DNA of 64,000 bases from Pseudomonas mosselii (GTDB lineage: Bacteria > Pseudomonadota > Gammaproteobacteria > Pseudomonadales > Pseudomonadaceae), in NCBI RefSeq assembly GCF_019823065.1, contig NZ_CP081966.1:1457501-1521500 (forward strand), read 5' to 3'. How positions within the stretch are numbered: the first letter of the stretch is position 1; each line of letters opens with the position of its first letter. Position numbers and translations under genes: made by a program. This document shows, piece by piece, positions 1 to 11,555 of this stretch. The notes under the pieces were generated by a model that made no database searches, was not told the DNA's origin, and was given only the letters and a program-made list of their open reading frames with translations.

Positions 1-16
1 CCGCTTGGCTCCACCA
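1..16 (+). tRNA. 3' end of tRNA-Ala (partial)
   Basis: The first 16 bases end in TGGCTCCACCA, which is the acceptor arm and CCA tail of the tRNA-Ala normally found in the 16S-23S spacer of Pseudomonas rRNA operons. Only the 3' strand of the acceptor and part of the T arm are inside the window, so the anticodon cannot be read. The identity rests on this sequence and its place upstream of the 23S gene. Confidence 0.75.
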
Positions 17-261
17 CTCTTTCAGGTTTCGCAGCACTGCTCAGAACTTAGAAATGAACATTCGGTGATGAATGTTGATTTCTGACTTTTGTCAGATCGT
101 TCTTTAAAAATTCGGATATGTGATAGATAGACTGAATACCAGTTTCACTGCTGGTTATTCAGGCTAAGGTAAAATTTGTGAGTTCTGCTCAGCAATGAGC
201 AACATGCGAATTTTCGGCGAATGTCGTCTTCACAGTATAACCAGATTGCTTGGGGTTATAT
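17..261 (+). other. 16S-23S spacer, 3' part, with 23S processing stem
   Basis: Spacer between tRNA-Ala and the 23S gene. It contains a GTTCTTTAAAAATT segment (about 99-112) of the kind associated with the boxA antitermination region. The last 20 bases (242-263) can pair with 3151-3173 just after the 23S gene with one bulged base, forming the long precursor stem that RNase III cuts when it releases 23S rRNA. No protein gene is expected here. Confidence 0.7.
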
Positions 262-3153
<2,892 letters not shown>

Positions 3154-3283
3154 TATAACACCCAAGCAATCTGCTACGCAGATTGTGGTGGTGAAGACGA
3201 AAGATCCGAAAGTTCGTAAGACCACAAATTCACATATCCGAATTAGCCAAGAGTGTTCCTAAGACATTCTGGCAACAGAATTT

Positions 3284-3399
3284 CTTGACGACCATAGAGC
3301 ATTGGAACCACCTGATCCCATCCCGAACTCAGTAGTGAAACGATGCATCGCCGATGGTAGTGTGGGGCTTCCCCATGTGAGAGTAGGTCATCGTCAAGA
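3284..3399 (+). rRNA. rrf: 5S ribosomal RNA
   Basis: 5S rRNA of about 116 nt. It has the conserved CCCGAACTCAG and GAAACGATGCATCGCCGATGG-type core, and its ends pair (CTTGACGA with TCGTCAAG). It lies about 130 nt after the 23S gene, as the last gene of the operon. The ends are estimated from the terminal helix. Confidence 0.95.
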
Positions 3400-3410
3400 T
3401 TCATTTCGCA

Positions 3411-3446
3411 AAACCCCTATCTGCGCGAGCAGGTAGGGGTTTTGTC
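3411..3446 (+). terminator. rRNA operon terminator
   Basis: A GC-rich stem (ACCCCTA-CTGC paired with GCAG-TAGGGGT) with a GCGA loop is followed by TTTTGTCTTTT. This is a typical intrinsic terminator directly after 5S rRNA. Confidence 0.85.
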
Positions 3447-3473
3447 TTTTCAGCCCTGGTAAAGAAATCTGAC

Positions 3474-3560
3474 GTGGGAGCGGGCTTGCCCCGCGATGGC
3501 GCATGCTCGGATAACATCACGGCCTGATTCGGCCTTATCGCGGGGCCAGCCCGCTCCCAC
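3474..3560. repeat. REP pair (BIME), GCGGGCTTGCC type
   Basis: Two copies of the Pseudomonas REP sequence in opposite orientation: GTGGGAGCGGGCTTGCCCCG at 3474 and its inverted form ending GCCCGCTCCCAC at 3560, separated by about 40 bases. It lies in the 400-bp space between the rRNA operon and the acetolactate synthase gene. The rest of that space (3565-3808) shows no convincing gene; the upstream extension of the synthase reading frame there is not expected to be translated. Confidence 0.85.
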
Positions 3561-3808
3561 GGTATCTTGTTCCTACACGGCATCCGTTTGCTGACGATCA
3601 CGCAAATATCCTTTGCTCGTCGGCTACCTCACATCGCCTCGTCGCAGGTGCGACAATATTGCCGTCACAATTACGTGACTTCCCCGTACCTACCCTGCGT
3701 CAAGGCTTAGGTTCGGGGCAATCCTGGCACCCGGACCGAGCGATGCCAGCGTACCGTGCTGCGCATTTCTGGACTTTCACCGTCCTATTACTTGAGGTTA
3801 GAAGCAAG

Positions 3809-5452
3809 ATGGCCAAGGCCGCCGATGTCGTTGTGCAATGCCTGGAAAACGAAGGTGTCGAGTATGTGTTCGGCATTCCCGGTGAGGAAAACCTCGACTT
3901 GCTCGAGTCCCTGCGCAAGTCGAAGATCAAGCTGGTACTGACCCGCCACGAGCAGTCCGCGGGCTTCATGGCCGCCACCTACGGCCGCCTGACCGGCAAG
4001 ACCGGCGTCAGCCTGTCGACCCTCGGCCCTGGCGCGACCAACCTGGTGACCGCCAGTGCCTACGCCTACCTGGGCGGCATGCCGATGATGATGATCACCG
4101 GTCAGAAGCCGATCAAGAAGTCCAAGCAGGGCCGTTTCCAGATCATCGACGTGTGCGGCATGATGGACCCCATCACCAAGTACACCCACCAGTTCGCCTC
4201 GGCCGACAACATCCCAGCGCGCATGCGTGAAGCCTTCCGCCTGGCCGAAGAAGAGAAGCCAGGCGCCGTGCACCTGGAGCTGCCGGAAGACATCGCCGCC
4301 GAGCAGACCGACGCCTTGCCGATCCCGCGCAGCCTGCACCGTCGCCCGCTGGCCGAGCACGTGGCTATCGAAGCCGCCGTGCAGAAACTGCAGAACGCCC
4401 GCAACCCGATCCTGGTGATCGGTGCCGGCGCCAACCGCAAGATGACCGCCAAGGTCCTCAAGCAACTGATCGACAAGACCGGCATCCCGTTCATCACCAC
4501 CCAGATGGGTAAAGGTGTGGTCGACGAGCGCCATCCGCGCTTCCTCGGCAACGCCGCGCTGTCCTCCGGTGACTTCGTGCACCGCGCCGTCGAAGCCGCC
4601 GACCTGATCGTCAACATCGGCCACGACGTGATCGAGAAGCCACCGTTCTTCATGGTCCGTGGCGGCACCGAGGTCATTCACGTCAGCTTCCGCTCGGCCG
4701 AGGTAGACGCCGTGTACTTCCCGCAGGTGGAAGTGATCGGCGACATCGCCAACGCCGTGTGGCAGATCAGCGAAGCGCTGACCGACACCAGCCACTGGGA
4801 CTTCACCCGCCTGATGGCCATCCGTGAAGCGAACGAAGCACAGATCGCCGAAGGCGCCGACGACGACCGTTTCCCGGTCTACCCGCAGCGCATGGTCGCC
4901 GACATCCGTCGCGCCCTGCCGTCCGAAGGCATCGTCGCCCTGGACAATGGCATCTACAAGATCTGGTTCGCCCGCAACTACAAGGCCCACAAGCCCAACA
5001 CCGTGCTGCTGGACAACGCCCTGGCGACCATGGGCGCCGGCCTGCCATCGGCCATGGCCTCGCACCTGGTGTACCCGGATCGCCCGGTCATCTCGGTATG
5101 CGGCGACGGCGGCTTCATGATGAACAGCCAGGAGCTGGAAACCGCGGTACGTCTGGGCATGCACATCACCGTGGTGATCCTGCGAGACGACGGCTACGGC
5201 ATGATCCGCTGGAAGCAGGCCAACATGGGCTTCACCGATTTCGGCCTGGACTACGGCAACCCGGACTTCGTCAAGTACGCCGAAGCCTACGGTGCCAATG
5301 GCCACCGCGTGGAAAGCGCCGAAGGCTTCCTGCCGCTGCTCGAGCACTGCATCAAGACCCCAGGCGTGCACGTGATCGACTGCCCGGTGGACTACAGCGA
5401 GAACGACCGCATCCTCAACAGCGAGCTGCGTGAGCGCGCGCTGGCGGTCTAA
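3809..5452 (+). CDS. Acetolactate synthase large subunit, catabolic (AlsS-like) type
   Basis: ThDP-dependent enzyme of 547 residues that would condense two pyruvates into 2-acetolactate. The ThDP-activating glutamate is in RHEQS (E48), and the GDG of the ThDP/Mg motif is at about 432. The usual NN at the end of that motif reads DD (LRDDGYGM), close to the ND of Bacillus AlsS-type enzymes, which with the surrounding residues places it nearer the FAD-independent catabolic group than biosynthetic IlvB. No small regulatory subunit gene lies next to it. The reading frame is open to 3659, but the ATG at 3809 starts the conserved domain and follows GAGG. It stands alone, bounded by REP elements on both sides. 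Substrate is inferred from family; other ThDP carboligases remain possible. Confidence 0.85.
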   Translation: MAKAADVVVQCLENEGVEYVFGIPGEENLDLLESLRKSKIKLVLTRHEQSAGFMAATYGRLTGKTGVSLSTLGPGATNLVTASAYAYLGGMPMMMITGQKPIKKSKQGRFQIIDVCGMMDPITKYTHQFASADNIPARMREAFRLAEEEKPGAVHLELPEDIAAEQTDALPIPRSLHRRPLAEHVAIEAAVQKLQNARNPILVIGAGANRKMTAKVLKQLIDKTGIPFITTQMGKGVVDERHPRFLGNAALSSGDFVHRAVEAADLIVNIGHDVIEKPPFFMVRGGTEVIHVSFRSAEVDAVYFPQVEVIGDIANAVWQISEALTDTSHWDFTRLMAIREANEAQIAEGADDDRFPVYPQRMVADIRRALPSEGIVALDNGIYKIWFARNYKAHKPNTVLLDNALATMGAGLPSAMASHLVYPDRPVISVCGDGGFMMNSQELETAVRLGMHITVVILRDDGYGMIRWKQANMGFTDFGLDYGNPDFVKYAEAYGANGHRVESAEGFLPLLEHCIKTPGVHVIDCPVDYSENDRILNSELRERALAV

Positions 5453-5465
5453 ACCGTAGCATCCT

Positions 5466-5530
5466 CATCGCGGGGCAAGCCCGCTCCCACGTTGTGCAAG
5501 AACAACGTGTGAGCGGTTTGTCCCGCGACA
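5466..5530. repeat. REP pair, second copy degenerate
   Basis: An inverted REP (ATCGCGGGGCAAGCCCGCTC, 5466-5491) is followed by a decayed forward copy (GTGTGAGCGGTTTGTCCCGC, about 5507-5530). It sits just after the acetolactate synthase stop, where it could act as a transcript-end hairpin. Confidence 0.75.
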
Positions 5531-5640
5531 ACGTAAGTACAGGCAACAACGTACGCTGCACCACCATACACATCTACCCATCCCCACCTCTCTGCTCCCG
5601 GCATGCTCAGGCTCCTCACCAACCCTGAGAACCCGAGATC

Positions 5641-7587
5641 ATGACCATTGGATCAACGTACAACCATCCCGCCGACATTGCCGTCGAGCCACGCACCCCA
5701 GTGCTGCCATGGGCCGCACGTTTCCCGAATCCGCCTGACCTGTGTTTCGACTACCGACGTCTTGTCGAACAGCAAGGCGGCATTGCCCAGGTTGCTCGTC
5801 CTGCACATCGCATCTGCATTGTCGGTGCTGGCGTCACCGGCCTCACCGTCGCACGTGAACTGCTGCGCTGTGGTTTCACCCAGATCACACTGATCGAGCA
5901 AGCCCGGCGAATTGGGGGGCGTCATCTCACCGTGTCATCCTCTGCTGACAAGCCAACAGTACACACCGCTCCCTTCGAGATGGGCGCCATGCGCATGCCG
6001 TTCTTCAACCGTACCGGCGAGCCGCCCAAGGCAGGCCATTCACTGATGGCTTACTACGCAGATCTGTTCGACCTGCGACTTTCCGACTTCCCCAACCCTG
6101 GCACGCCCTGGGTCAATGCAACAGGTATCTACCTGCGTGAAGGCCAACTTGAAGGGGAGGGTGATCCGAAGCTGCTGATCTGGAAAAACCCCGAAGGTCA
6201 CACTCCGCCACCAACTGCGGTACTACAGAGGATTCATAGCAAGTGGCGGCGCTTTGCCGAGCGTTTCACCGAACAGGTGGCCGTCATCTACGGCACAGAA
6301 GGTTGGCTGACGACGTGGTCGGCAATCGTCGAGCGATATCACAGGCTGTCGTTCCGTGACCTGGTATTGCTACCGATCCTGGAGGCTTGGGACCCTGGCA
6401 ATCCAGGCGATTTCGGTGGCCTTGGCATGGACCGTGACGAGTCGGCGATCTTCTATGCAATCGGCATCGGTGATGGCAACTGGGGCGCCTTCTACGACGT
6501 GTGTTGCCTCTATCCGCTGCGCACCGCCATTTTCGGGTTCAGCAGCCACCTGCAGCTTGTGCATGGTCGTGTAGATGACAAGGGGCGAGTGCTTGCAGCG
6601 CCCTATCAGGATGTCGAGACTGTTCCCGACAGCAAAGGCCTGCATTTCCAGGCACCTGCCTACCTGGGGATCGCCGCGTTGGATGAGGCCCTGCTGTTCA
6701 TGGACATCGCTGGCCTGGGCGAATCTTTGTACAGCCAATGCGTGGCGCGTAAGGATGGCCTGCTGTCGGACAGCTCAGTTCATGGCCTGCACAAATTGGC
6801 CGATGGCCGCATCCGCGTCGATTACCGTTGGCGGCACAGCGATGAAGCCAAGGCTCAGCCGATGAGCGATGTGTTCGACAGCGTGGTGCTTACCACGCCG
6901 TCCTGGTTGATCGAAACAGGGATGCGCCTGGAGGGCTTCTCCCTGAGCATGCTGCCACCGGCCATTGTCGAGGCCTGGAAGCACGCCCATTGGGAGACCA
7001 GCTGCAAGGTTTATGCGCCGCTGCGTAAAAGCTTTCTCGACCAGCATCCCCACCTGCCGCAGATCCTGGTCACCGACAGCTTCGTGCACGATGTCTATGC
7101 CTACCGTTACAACGATCAGCACACCCGCGATTGCATCCTGCTCAGCTACACCTGGGAGGACGATGCCACCAAGCTGGCGGCGTATACAGACGCGGAGCTG
7201 GTGGAAAAATGCGTAGCGGAACTCGATCGGATTCTGATGCGTTGCAGCAACATCGGCGAACCCATCTCGCCGCATATCGATCTTGGAAACACTCGCATAC
7301 AAAGATGGATGACAGACAGGAATGCACTTGGCTGTGCGAAATTGTACCGGGCGGACGCCTATTACGACGCGGTGAGCCTGATGAAGTACAACCGCGACCT
7401 GAGTGCCCATTCAGGGCTCTACCTCGCCGGGGAGTCTTTCTCTGTCGATGCCGGCTGGACCGAGCCGTGTCTGCGCACCGCCATCGACACCGTGATCAAC
7501 CTCTGCAACAACACCGGCGCACATTTCAAAGGGGGTTTCAGCCTCGAGCACTATCCGCATTATCAGGTGCCTCGACAGGCGCTTTGA
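5641..7587 (+). CDS. Flavin-dependent amino-acid 2-monooxygenase, IaaM/DavB-like
   Basis: FAD-dependent amine oxidase-family protein of 648 residues. The N-terminal dinucleotide fold is clear (IVGAGVTG at 61-67, then an acidic strand end LIEQ and RIGGR). FEMGAMRMP (112-120) and LLSYTWEDDA (about 495-505) match the pattern seen in tryptophan 2-monooxygenase (IaaM) and lysine 2-monooxygenase (DavB), and the C-terminal GLYLAGESF...GW is the second FAD contact. Those enzymes oxidatively decarboxylate an L-amino acid to the amide with one carbon less. The next gene is a nitrilase-superfamily hydrolase, as in the davB-davA pair, which supports an amide product being hydrolysed next. The amino-acid substrate cannot be read from sequence. 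A central stretch of about 100 residues (about 270-370) is longer than in DavB. Confidence 0.8.
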   Translation: MTIGSTYNHPADIAVEPRTPVLPWAARFPNPPDLCFDYRRLVEQQGGIAQVARPAHRICIVGAGVTGLTVARELLRCGFTQITLIEQARRIGGRHLTVSSSADKPTVHTAPFEMGAMRMPFFNRTGEPPKAGHSLMAYYADLFDLRLSDFPNPGTPWVNATGIYLREGQLEGEGDPKLLIWKNPEGHTPPPTAVLQRIHSKWRRFAERFTEQVAVIYGTEGWLTTWSAIVERYHRLSFRDLVLLPILEAWDPGNPGDFGGLGMDRDESAIFYAIGIGDGNWGAFYDVCCLYPLRTAIFGFSSHLQLVHGRVDDKGRVLAAPYQDVETVPDSKGLHFQAPAYLGIAALDEALLFMDIAGLGESLYSQCVARKDGLLSDSSVHGLHKLADGRIRVDYRWRHSDEAKAQPMSDVFDSVVLTTPSWLIETGMRLEGFSLSMLPPAIVEAWKHAHWETSCKVYAPLRKSFLDQHPHLPQILVTDSFVHDVYAYRYNDQHTRDCILLSYTWEDDATKLAAYTDAELVEKCVAELDRILMRCSNIGEPISPHIDLGNTRIQRWMTDRNALGCAKLYRADAYYDAVSLMKYNRDLSAHSGLYLAGESFSVDAGWTEPCLRTAIDTVINLCNNTGAHFKGGFSLEHYPHYQVPRQAL

Positions 7588-7722
7588 AACAACTTTGTAG
7601 GAGTACTCTTCCACGTATTTTCGCAATCTCCCTCAGTTTCAGAGGATCCTGCTGACTGTTGCCCCACCTGCCATGCCCGTTCTACTGGCGGCCTTCCACA
7701 ACAACCAGAACAGGAAGCCGCC

Positions 7723-8619
7723 ATGCAGGAACACACCACTCCCGTCAGCCCCGTGCGCATTGCCGTCATCCAGTACGACCCGCAGGTCGGCCTGGACCAC
7801 TGCGATGGCAACCTGAGCCGTGGCTTGGCCCTGGCCCGCAGCGCCGCGCGTGAAGGGGCGAACCTGATCGTGCTGCCGGAGCTGGCCAATACCGGCTACA
7901 CCTTCAACTCCCGCGCCGAGGCCTATGCCCACGCCGAGTCGCTGGAGGGTGGGCGATGCCTTCAGGCCTGGGCGGAGTTCGCTCGTGAGCAGCAGGTGTA
8001 TCTGGCCGCAGGCTTCGCCGAGCGGGACGGCCTCAAGCTCTACGACAGCGCCGTGCTGTTCGGCCCGCAGGGGCTGCTCGGGCATTACCGCAAGGCACAC
8101 CTGTGGAACCAGGAAAAGCTCTGGTTCACCCCCGGAGACCTGGGCTTCCCGGTGTTCGAAACGCCCATCGGCCGCATCGGCCTGTTGATCTGCTGGGACA
8201 TCTGGTTCCCGGAGGTGCCACGGCTCATGGCCGCGCAGGGCGCCGACATCATCTGCAGCCTGAACAACTGGGTCTGGACGCCGCCGCCGCTGTTCGACGA
8301 GGCCGGGCGCTGCATGGCCTCGTACCTGACGATGACCGCGGCCCACTCCAACAATGTCTATATCGCTGCCGCCAATCGCATCGGTCGCGAACGGGGCGGG
8401 CGCTTCCTCGGTTGTTCGCTGATTGCCGGTACCAACGGCTGGCCCATCGGCGAGGTGGCCAGTGCCGAGGAGGAGTGCATACTCTATGCCGACGTCGATC
8501 TCAGCGCCGCCCGCTCGGCGCCGATCTGGAACAGCCTCAACGACCTGCCGCGTGACCGGCGCACCGACCTCTACGACGCCACCCTGGGTTATCGGCTGCA
8601 TGCGCCGATGCCACGTTGA
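7723..8619 (+). CDS. Carbon-nitrogen hydrolase (nitrilase superfamily amidase)
   Basis: 298-residue hydrolase with the complete nitrilase-superfamily triad: E53 (VLPEL), K124 (YRKAHL) and C157 (LICWD). The length and the motif spacing fit aliphatic amidase/omega-amidase/DavA-type members better than true nitrilases. It is 135 bp after the monooxygenase gene and 9 bp before the membrane-protein gene on the same strand, so it probably belongs to one operon and hydrolyses the amide made by the monooxygenase to a carboxylate and ammonia. That pairing is inference from gene order. Confidence 0.85.
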   Translation: MQEHTTPVSPVRIAVIQYDPQVGLDHCDGNLSRGLALARSAAREGANLIVLPELANTGYTFNSRAEAYAHAESLEGGRCLQAWAEFAREQQVYLAAGFAERDGLKLYDSAVLFGPQGLLGHYRKAHLWNQEKLWFTPGDLGFPVFETPIGRIGLLICWDIWFPEVPRLMAAQGADIICSLNNWVWTPPPLFDEAGRCMASYLTMTAAHSNNVYIAAANRIGRERGGRFLGCSLIAGTNGWPIGEVASAEEECILYADVDLSAARSAPIWNSLNDLPRDRRTDLYDATLGYRLHAPMPR

Positions 8620-8628
8620 GGAGGCGTC

Positions 8629-9780
8629 ATGGAACAGCGCCTTTCTTTACCGCGACAACGGTCGTCGTCGCTGACAATCCTGGGCCTCGCACTGCTTTGC
8701 ATTGCCAGCCTGATGTTGGGTGGATGGCCCGATTATGCGCAGCTCGTCGCAACCCTCGACCAGCCGCTGAGCAGGCTGCGCTGGATTGTCGGCGATATCA
8801 GCGAGGTCGCCTTCTACAAGCATGAGCTGCCGGCACTGGGGCTGTTGCTGGGGGCGAGCCTCGCGCATTGGGCCCAGCAGCGCGGGTATTGCTGGCAAGG
8901 CTTTGCCATCTGCTACGGCACCGGGCTGTGGCCCTGGCTGATCATCAGCTCGCTGCTCGGCCTGCTGCTCAGCCATGCGTTGTGGGGCTGGACGCTGGAC
9001 GGTGGTGCCTGGCAGCCGACCTTCGTCGCCTTCGTCTCGCTGCCAGCGGCCATGGTCCTGCTGTTTGGCGGCGGTTGGCGCGTTGCGATCAATGGCGCGC
9101 TGCTCGGTGCCGTGCTGGTGACGCCGGCCAGCCTGCTGCTGGTCAACTACTTGTGCTACCCGCTGCAGTTGCCGGTGGTGATTGGCAATGTCAGTGGCAT
9201 GGCCCTGGCCAGCGTGCTGGCATTCCTGCTGTGCAAGCGCTTTCCGGCGCTGGTTCGCGATGGACAGCGCTCAGTGGTCGCCGCGACGGCCAGCCAGCCC
9301 GACTATGGCGTGATCTGGACCCTGCGCCGGGTACTGGCCGATTTCAGCGAGGCGCCATTTTTTGGCAATGAACTGGCCAGCCTCGGCTTGCTGCTGGGCG
9401 TCTTGCTGGCTTATGTATTAGCCCCGGCGGCGCCGGCCTACGGCTCGCAACTGGTGCTGCAGCTGGTGGCCGGGCAGGTATTGGCATCGCTGGTCGGTGT
9501 GCTGTTCTGGCGCCGGCAATGGAAAGAGCGGGGCTGGTATCCGACCTATATTCCCATCGTGTCGATCGTGCCCGCCGCCGTGCTGACGCTGGGCGGCAGC
9601 TGGCAGGTGATCGTCACCAGCGCCGTGCTCGGCGCGCTGATCGCGCCGCCGCTTGCCGTGGCCATCAGCCGGCGTCTGCCAAGCTACATGCACGGCTATA
9701 TCGGCAATGTCCTGTCCATGGCCATCAGCACCCTGGGCATCGTGCCCCTGGTCGGCTTACTTGCGGGAGGTAATCCATGA
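8629..9780 (+). CDS. Membrane protein with two-fold internal repeat, family not recognised
   Basis: 383-residue, very hydrophobic protein with roughly ten predicted membrane segments. Residues 51-200 and 233-372 are clearly related to each other. Both contain D-[IF]-S-E followed by a GLLLG helix, W-[QY]-P-T, P-A-A-x-x-L-x-x-GG-x-W and a final IGN motif, so the gene looks like an internal duplication, as in many transporters. I do not recognise a named family. It follows the amidase gene by 9 bp with a GAGG Shine-Dalgarno, and its stop overlaps the asparaginase start (ATGA). The context suggests it moves an amino acid, amide or carboxylate handled by the neighbouring enzymes, but that is inference. 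Confidence 0.8.
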   Translation: MEQRLSLPRQRSSSLTILGLALLCIASLMLGGWPDYAQLVATLDQPLSRLRWIVGDISEVAFYKHELPALGLLLGASLAHWAQQRGYCWQGFAICYGTGLWPWLIISSLLGLLLSHALWGWTLDGGAWQPTFVAFVSLPAAMVLLFGGGWRVAINGALLGAVLVTPASLLLVNYLCYPLQLPVVIGNVSGMALASVLAFLLCKRFPALVRDGQRSVVAATASQPDYGVIWTLRRVLADFSEAPFFGNELASLGLLLGVLLAYVLAPAAPAYGSQLVLQLVAGQVLASLVGVLFWRRQWKERGWYPTYIPIVSIVPAAVLTLGGSWQVIVTSAVLGALIAPPLAVAISRRLPSYMHGYIGNVLSMAISTLGIVPLVGLLAGGNP

Positions 9781-10754
9781 CATCACCACGTGTTTCGATC
9801 GCCAGCCTGGGCGGCACGGTCAGCATGCAGTCTGGGGCGCCAGGGCAGGGTGTGACACCCCGGCTCGATTGCGCCGCGCTGTTGGCGTCCCTGCCGCAAC
9901 TGCAGGCACTGGCGCAGATCAGCACCGCCACGTTGTGCCTGGTGCCGAGTGCCTCGCTGGCGTTCAGCGACATGCTGAACGCGCTGGCCTGGGCAAGCGC
10001 GCAAGTGCAAGCGGGGGCCCAGGCCGTGGTCCTCACCCAAGGCACCGATACGCTGGAGGAGACCGCGTATTTCCTCGACCTGCTCTGGCCCCATGACATC
10101 CCGTTGATCATGACCGGCGCCATGCGTTCGGCCAGCCAACCGGGCGCGGATGGTCCGGCGAACCTGCTGGCGGCAGTGCAGGTGGCGATAGCCGATGGTA
10201 GTCGGGAGCGTGGTGTGCTGGTGGTGATCAATGACCAGATTCACCAAGCCGCCCGTGTACGCAAGACTGCCAGCCTGGCAATGGCGGCCTTCGAGTCGCC
10301 CGGCACAGGGGCGATAGGGGAGGTCGTGGAGGGCAGCCCAATTTACCGCCAGGCTGCCACGCCACGGCGGGTGTTGCCCCTGCCGATGCAGGTGGATCAC
10401 CAGGTCGTCGTGCTGGAGGCCTGTCTCGATGCCGATACAAGGCTGCTGCAAGCGCTCGGTGGCCTGGGCTATTCAGGGCTGGTGGTTGCCGGCTTTGGCG
10501 CAGGCCATGTTTCCGAAGCCTGGGCCGAGGCGGCGGGGAGCATCGCCGGCAACATGCCGGTGATCATCGCCACCCGCACCGGCAATGGCCCGACAGCCCT
10601 GGGTACCTACGGATTCAACGGTGGTGAGATCGATCTGCAGGCCCGGGGCCTGCACATGGCCGGCTGGCTCTGCCCGCGCAAGTGCCGACTCTTGCTGTGG
10701 CTGCTGATCGGCACCGGGCGGCAGGCCGACCTGGCGCACTGGCTGCAGCAATAG
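9777..10754 (+). CDS. L-asparaginase-like amidohydrolase
   Basis: 325-residue member of the asparaginase/glutaminase family. Catalytic-site motifs are present: GGT with T14, GTDT with T90-D91, and the lysine at 163 in RKTAS. The usual His before GTD is Gln (TQGTDT), so it is not a textbook AnsA/AnsB active-site loop. TGAMR and GPANLL, also conserved in the family, follow at about 113 and 126. No signal peptide is visible, so a cytoplasmic location is likely. Its ATG overlaps the stop of the membrane protein (ATGA), implying translational coupling. The substrate may be asparagine, glutamine or another amide; the unusual residue and the context leave this open. Confidence 0.85.
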   Translation: MTSPRVSIASLGGTVSMQSGAPGQGVTPRLDCAALLASLPQLQALAQISTATLCLVPSASLAFSDMLNALAWASAQVQAGAQAVVLTQGTDTLEETAYFLDLLWPHDIPLIMTGAMRSASQPGADGPANLLAAVQVAIADGSRERGVLVVINDQIHQAARVRKTASLAMAAFESPGTGAIGEVVEGSPIYRQAATPRRVLPLPMQVDHQVVVLEACLDADTRLLQALGGLGYSGLVVAGFGAGHVSEAWAEAAGSIAGNMPVIIATRTGNGPTALGTYGFNGGEIDLQARGLHMAGWLCPRKCRLLLWLLIGTGRQADLAHWLQQ

Positions 10755-10838
10755 TCCGATGTCTGTTCCCTTGATGGGAGCGGGCAGGCGTTGCCTGTGC
10801 TAGGGTGCATGCAAATTTCCGCCCCAGGACACCCGCCC

Positions 10839-11393
10839 ATGCTCCCCGCGCTCAGCGAAAAAGAACTCGACCGTCTCGAAGACCTGCTGATCACCTACGG
10901 CAACGATTATTCGGTGCTCAACCTCGCCGAGCTCAACGGCTTCTTCACCGCTTTGGCCAGCTCCCCCAACAAGGTCAACCCTGAGCAATGGCTGCCTTCT
11001 GTCGCCGGTGGCAAGGTGCCGAAGTTCAAGAAGCCCGCCCATGAAGAGGCCTACACCGCGTTGATGCTGCGTTACGCCAGCCAGGTGGCGGAAGAGCTGG
11101 CCAACGACCTCGAGCACTTTGAACCGCTGTTCGAGGAGAGCGAAGGAGAGGAAGGCCCGGCGATCATTCTCGAGGAATGGTGCTTCGGCTACATGCGCGG
11201 TACCCAGGTGGCCGAGTGGAGCGAGCTGCCGCCGGAGCAGGATCGTCTGCTCAAGGCCATTTCCCTGCATGGGCTGGAAGACAATTTCGAGCTGCTCGAT
11301 TCGATGAGCTTCGATGAGCGCCAGGCCTGTGTGCCGCTGGTGGTCGAGGCGGCGCGGGGGTTGTATCAGTACCAGAAGCAGCACCGTCATTGA
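10839..11393 (+). CDS. UPF0149 (YgfB/YecA) family protein
   Basis: Acidic 184-residue protein of the UPF0149 family, recognised from the LSEKELDRLEDLL start, the LNGFFTAL segment and the EEWCFGYMRG segment. It lacks the C-terminal cysteine-rich SEC-C zinc motif of YecA, so it is the short form. Function is unknown in the family. The ATG at 10839 is chosen because it opens the conserved domain; the frame extends upstream only through TTG at 10791. Nothing in the sequence links it to the preceding operon. Confidence 0.75.
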   Translation: MLPALSEKELDRLEDLLITYGNDYSVLNLAELNGFFTALASSPNKVNPEQWLPSVAGGKVPKFKKPAHEEAYTALMLRYASQVAEELANDLEHFEPLFEESEGEEGPAIILEEWCFGYMRGTQVAEWSELPPEQDRLLKAISLHGLEDNFELLDSMSFDERQACVPLVVEAARGLYQYQKQHRH

Positions 11394-11555
11394 GATCGCC
11401 ATCGCGGGCGCGTGGAAGCGGGCTGGCCGCACGACTGTAATTATTCCACCTACCGTAATACCGAATTGCTCCCAGCACTGATTCTGCTGTCGGGCGATCC
11501 AGTGCAGCATGTCCTCCAGCAGCGCCACTCCCGGCGCTGATCCGGAGCCCCGCAC

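Noticed and set aside
3788..5371. 527-codon frame antisense to acetolactate synthase
   Set aside because: It mirrors a gene with clear ThDP motifs; its translation is low-complexity His/Val/Gly-rich, typical of antisense shadows in GC-rich DNA.
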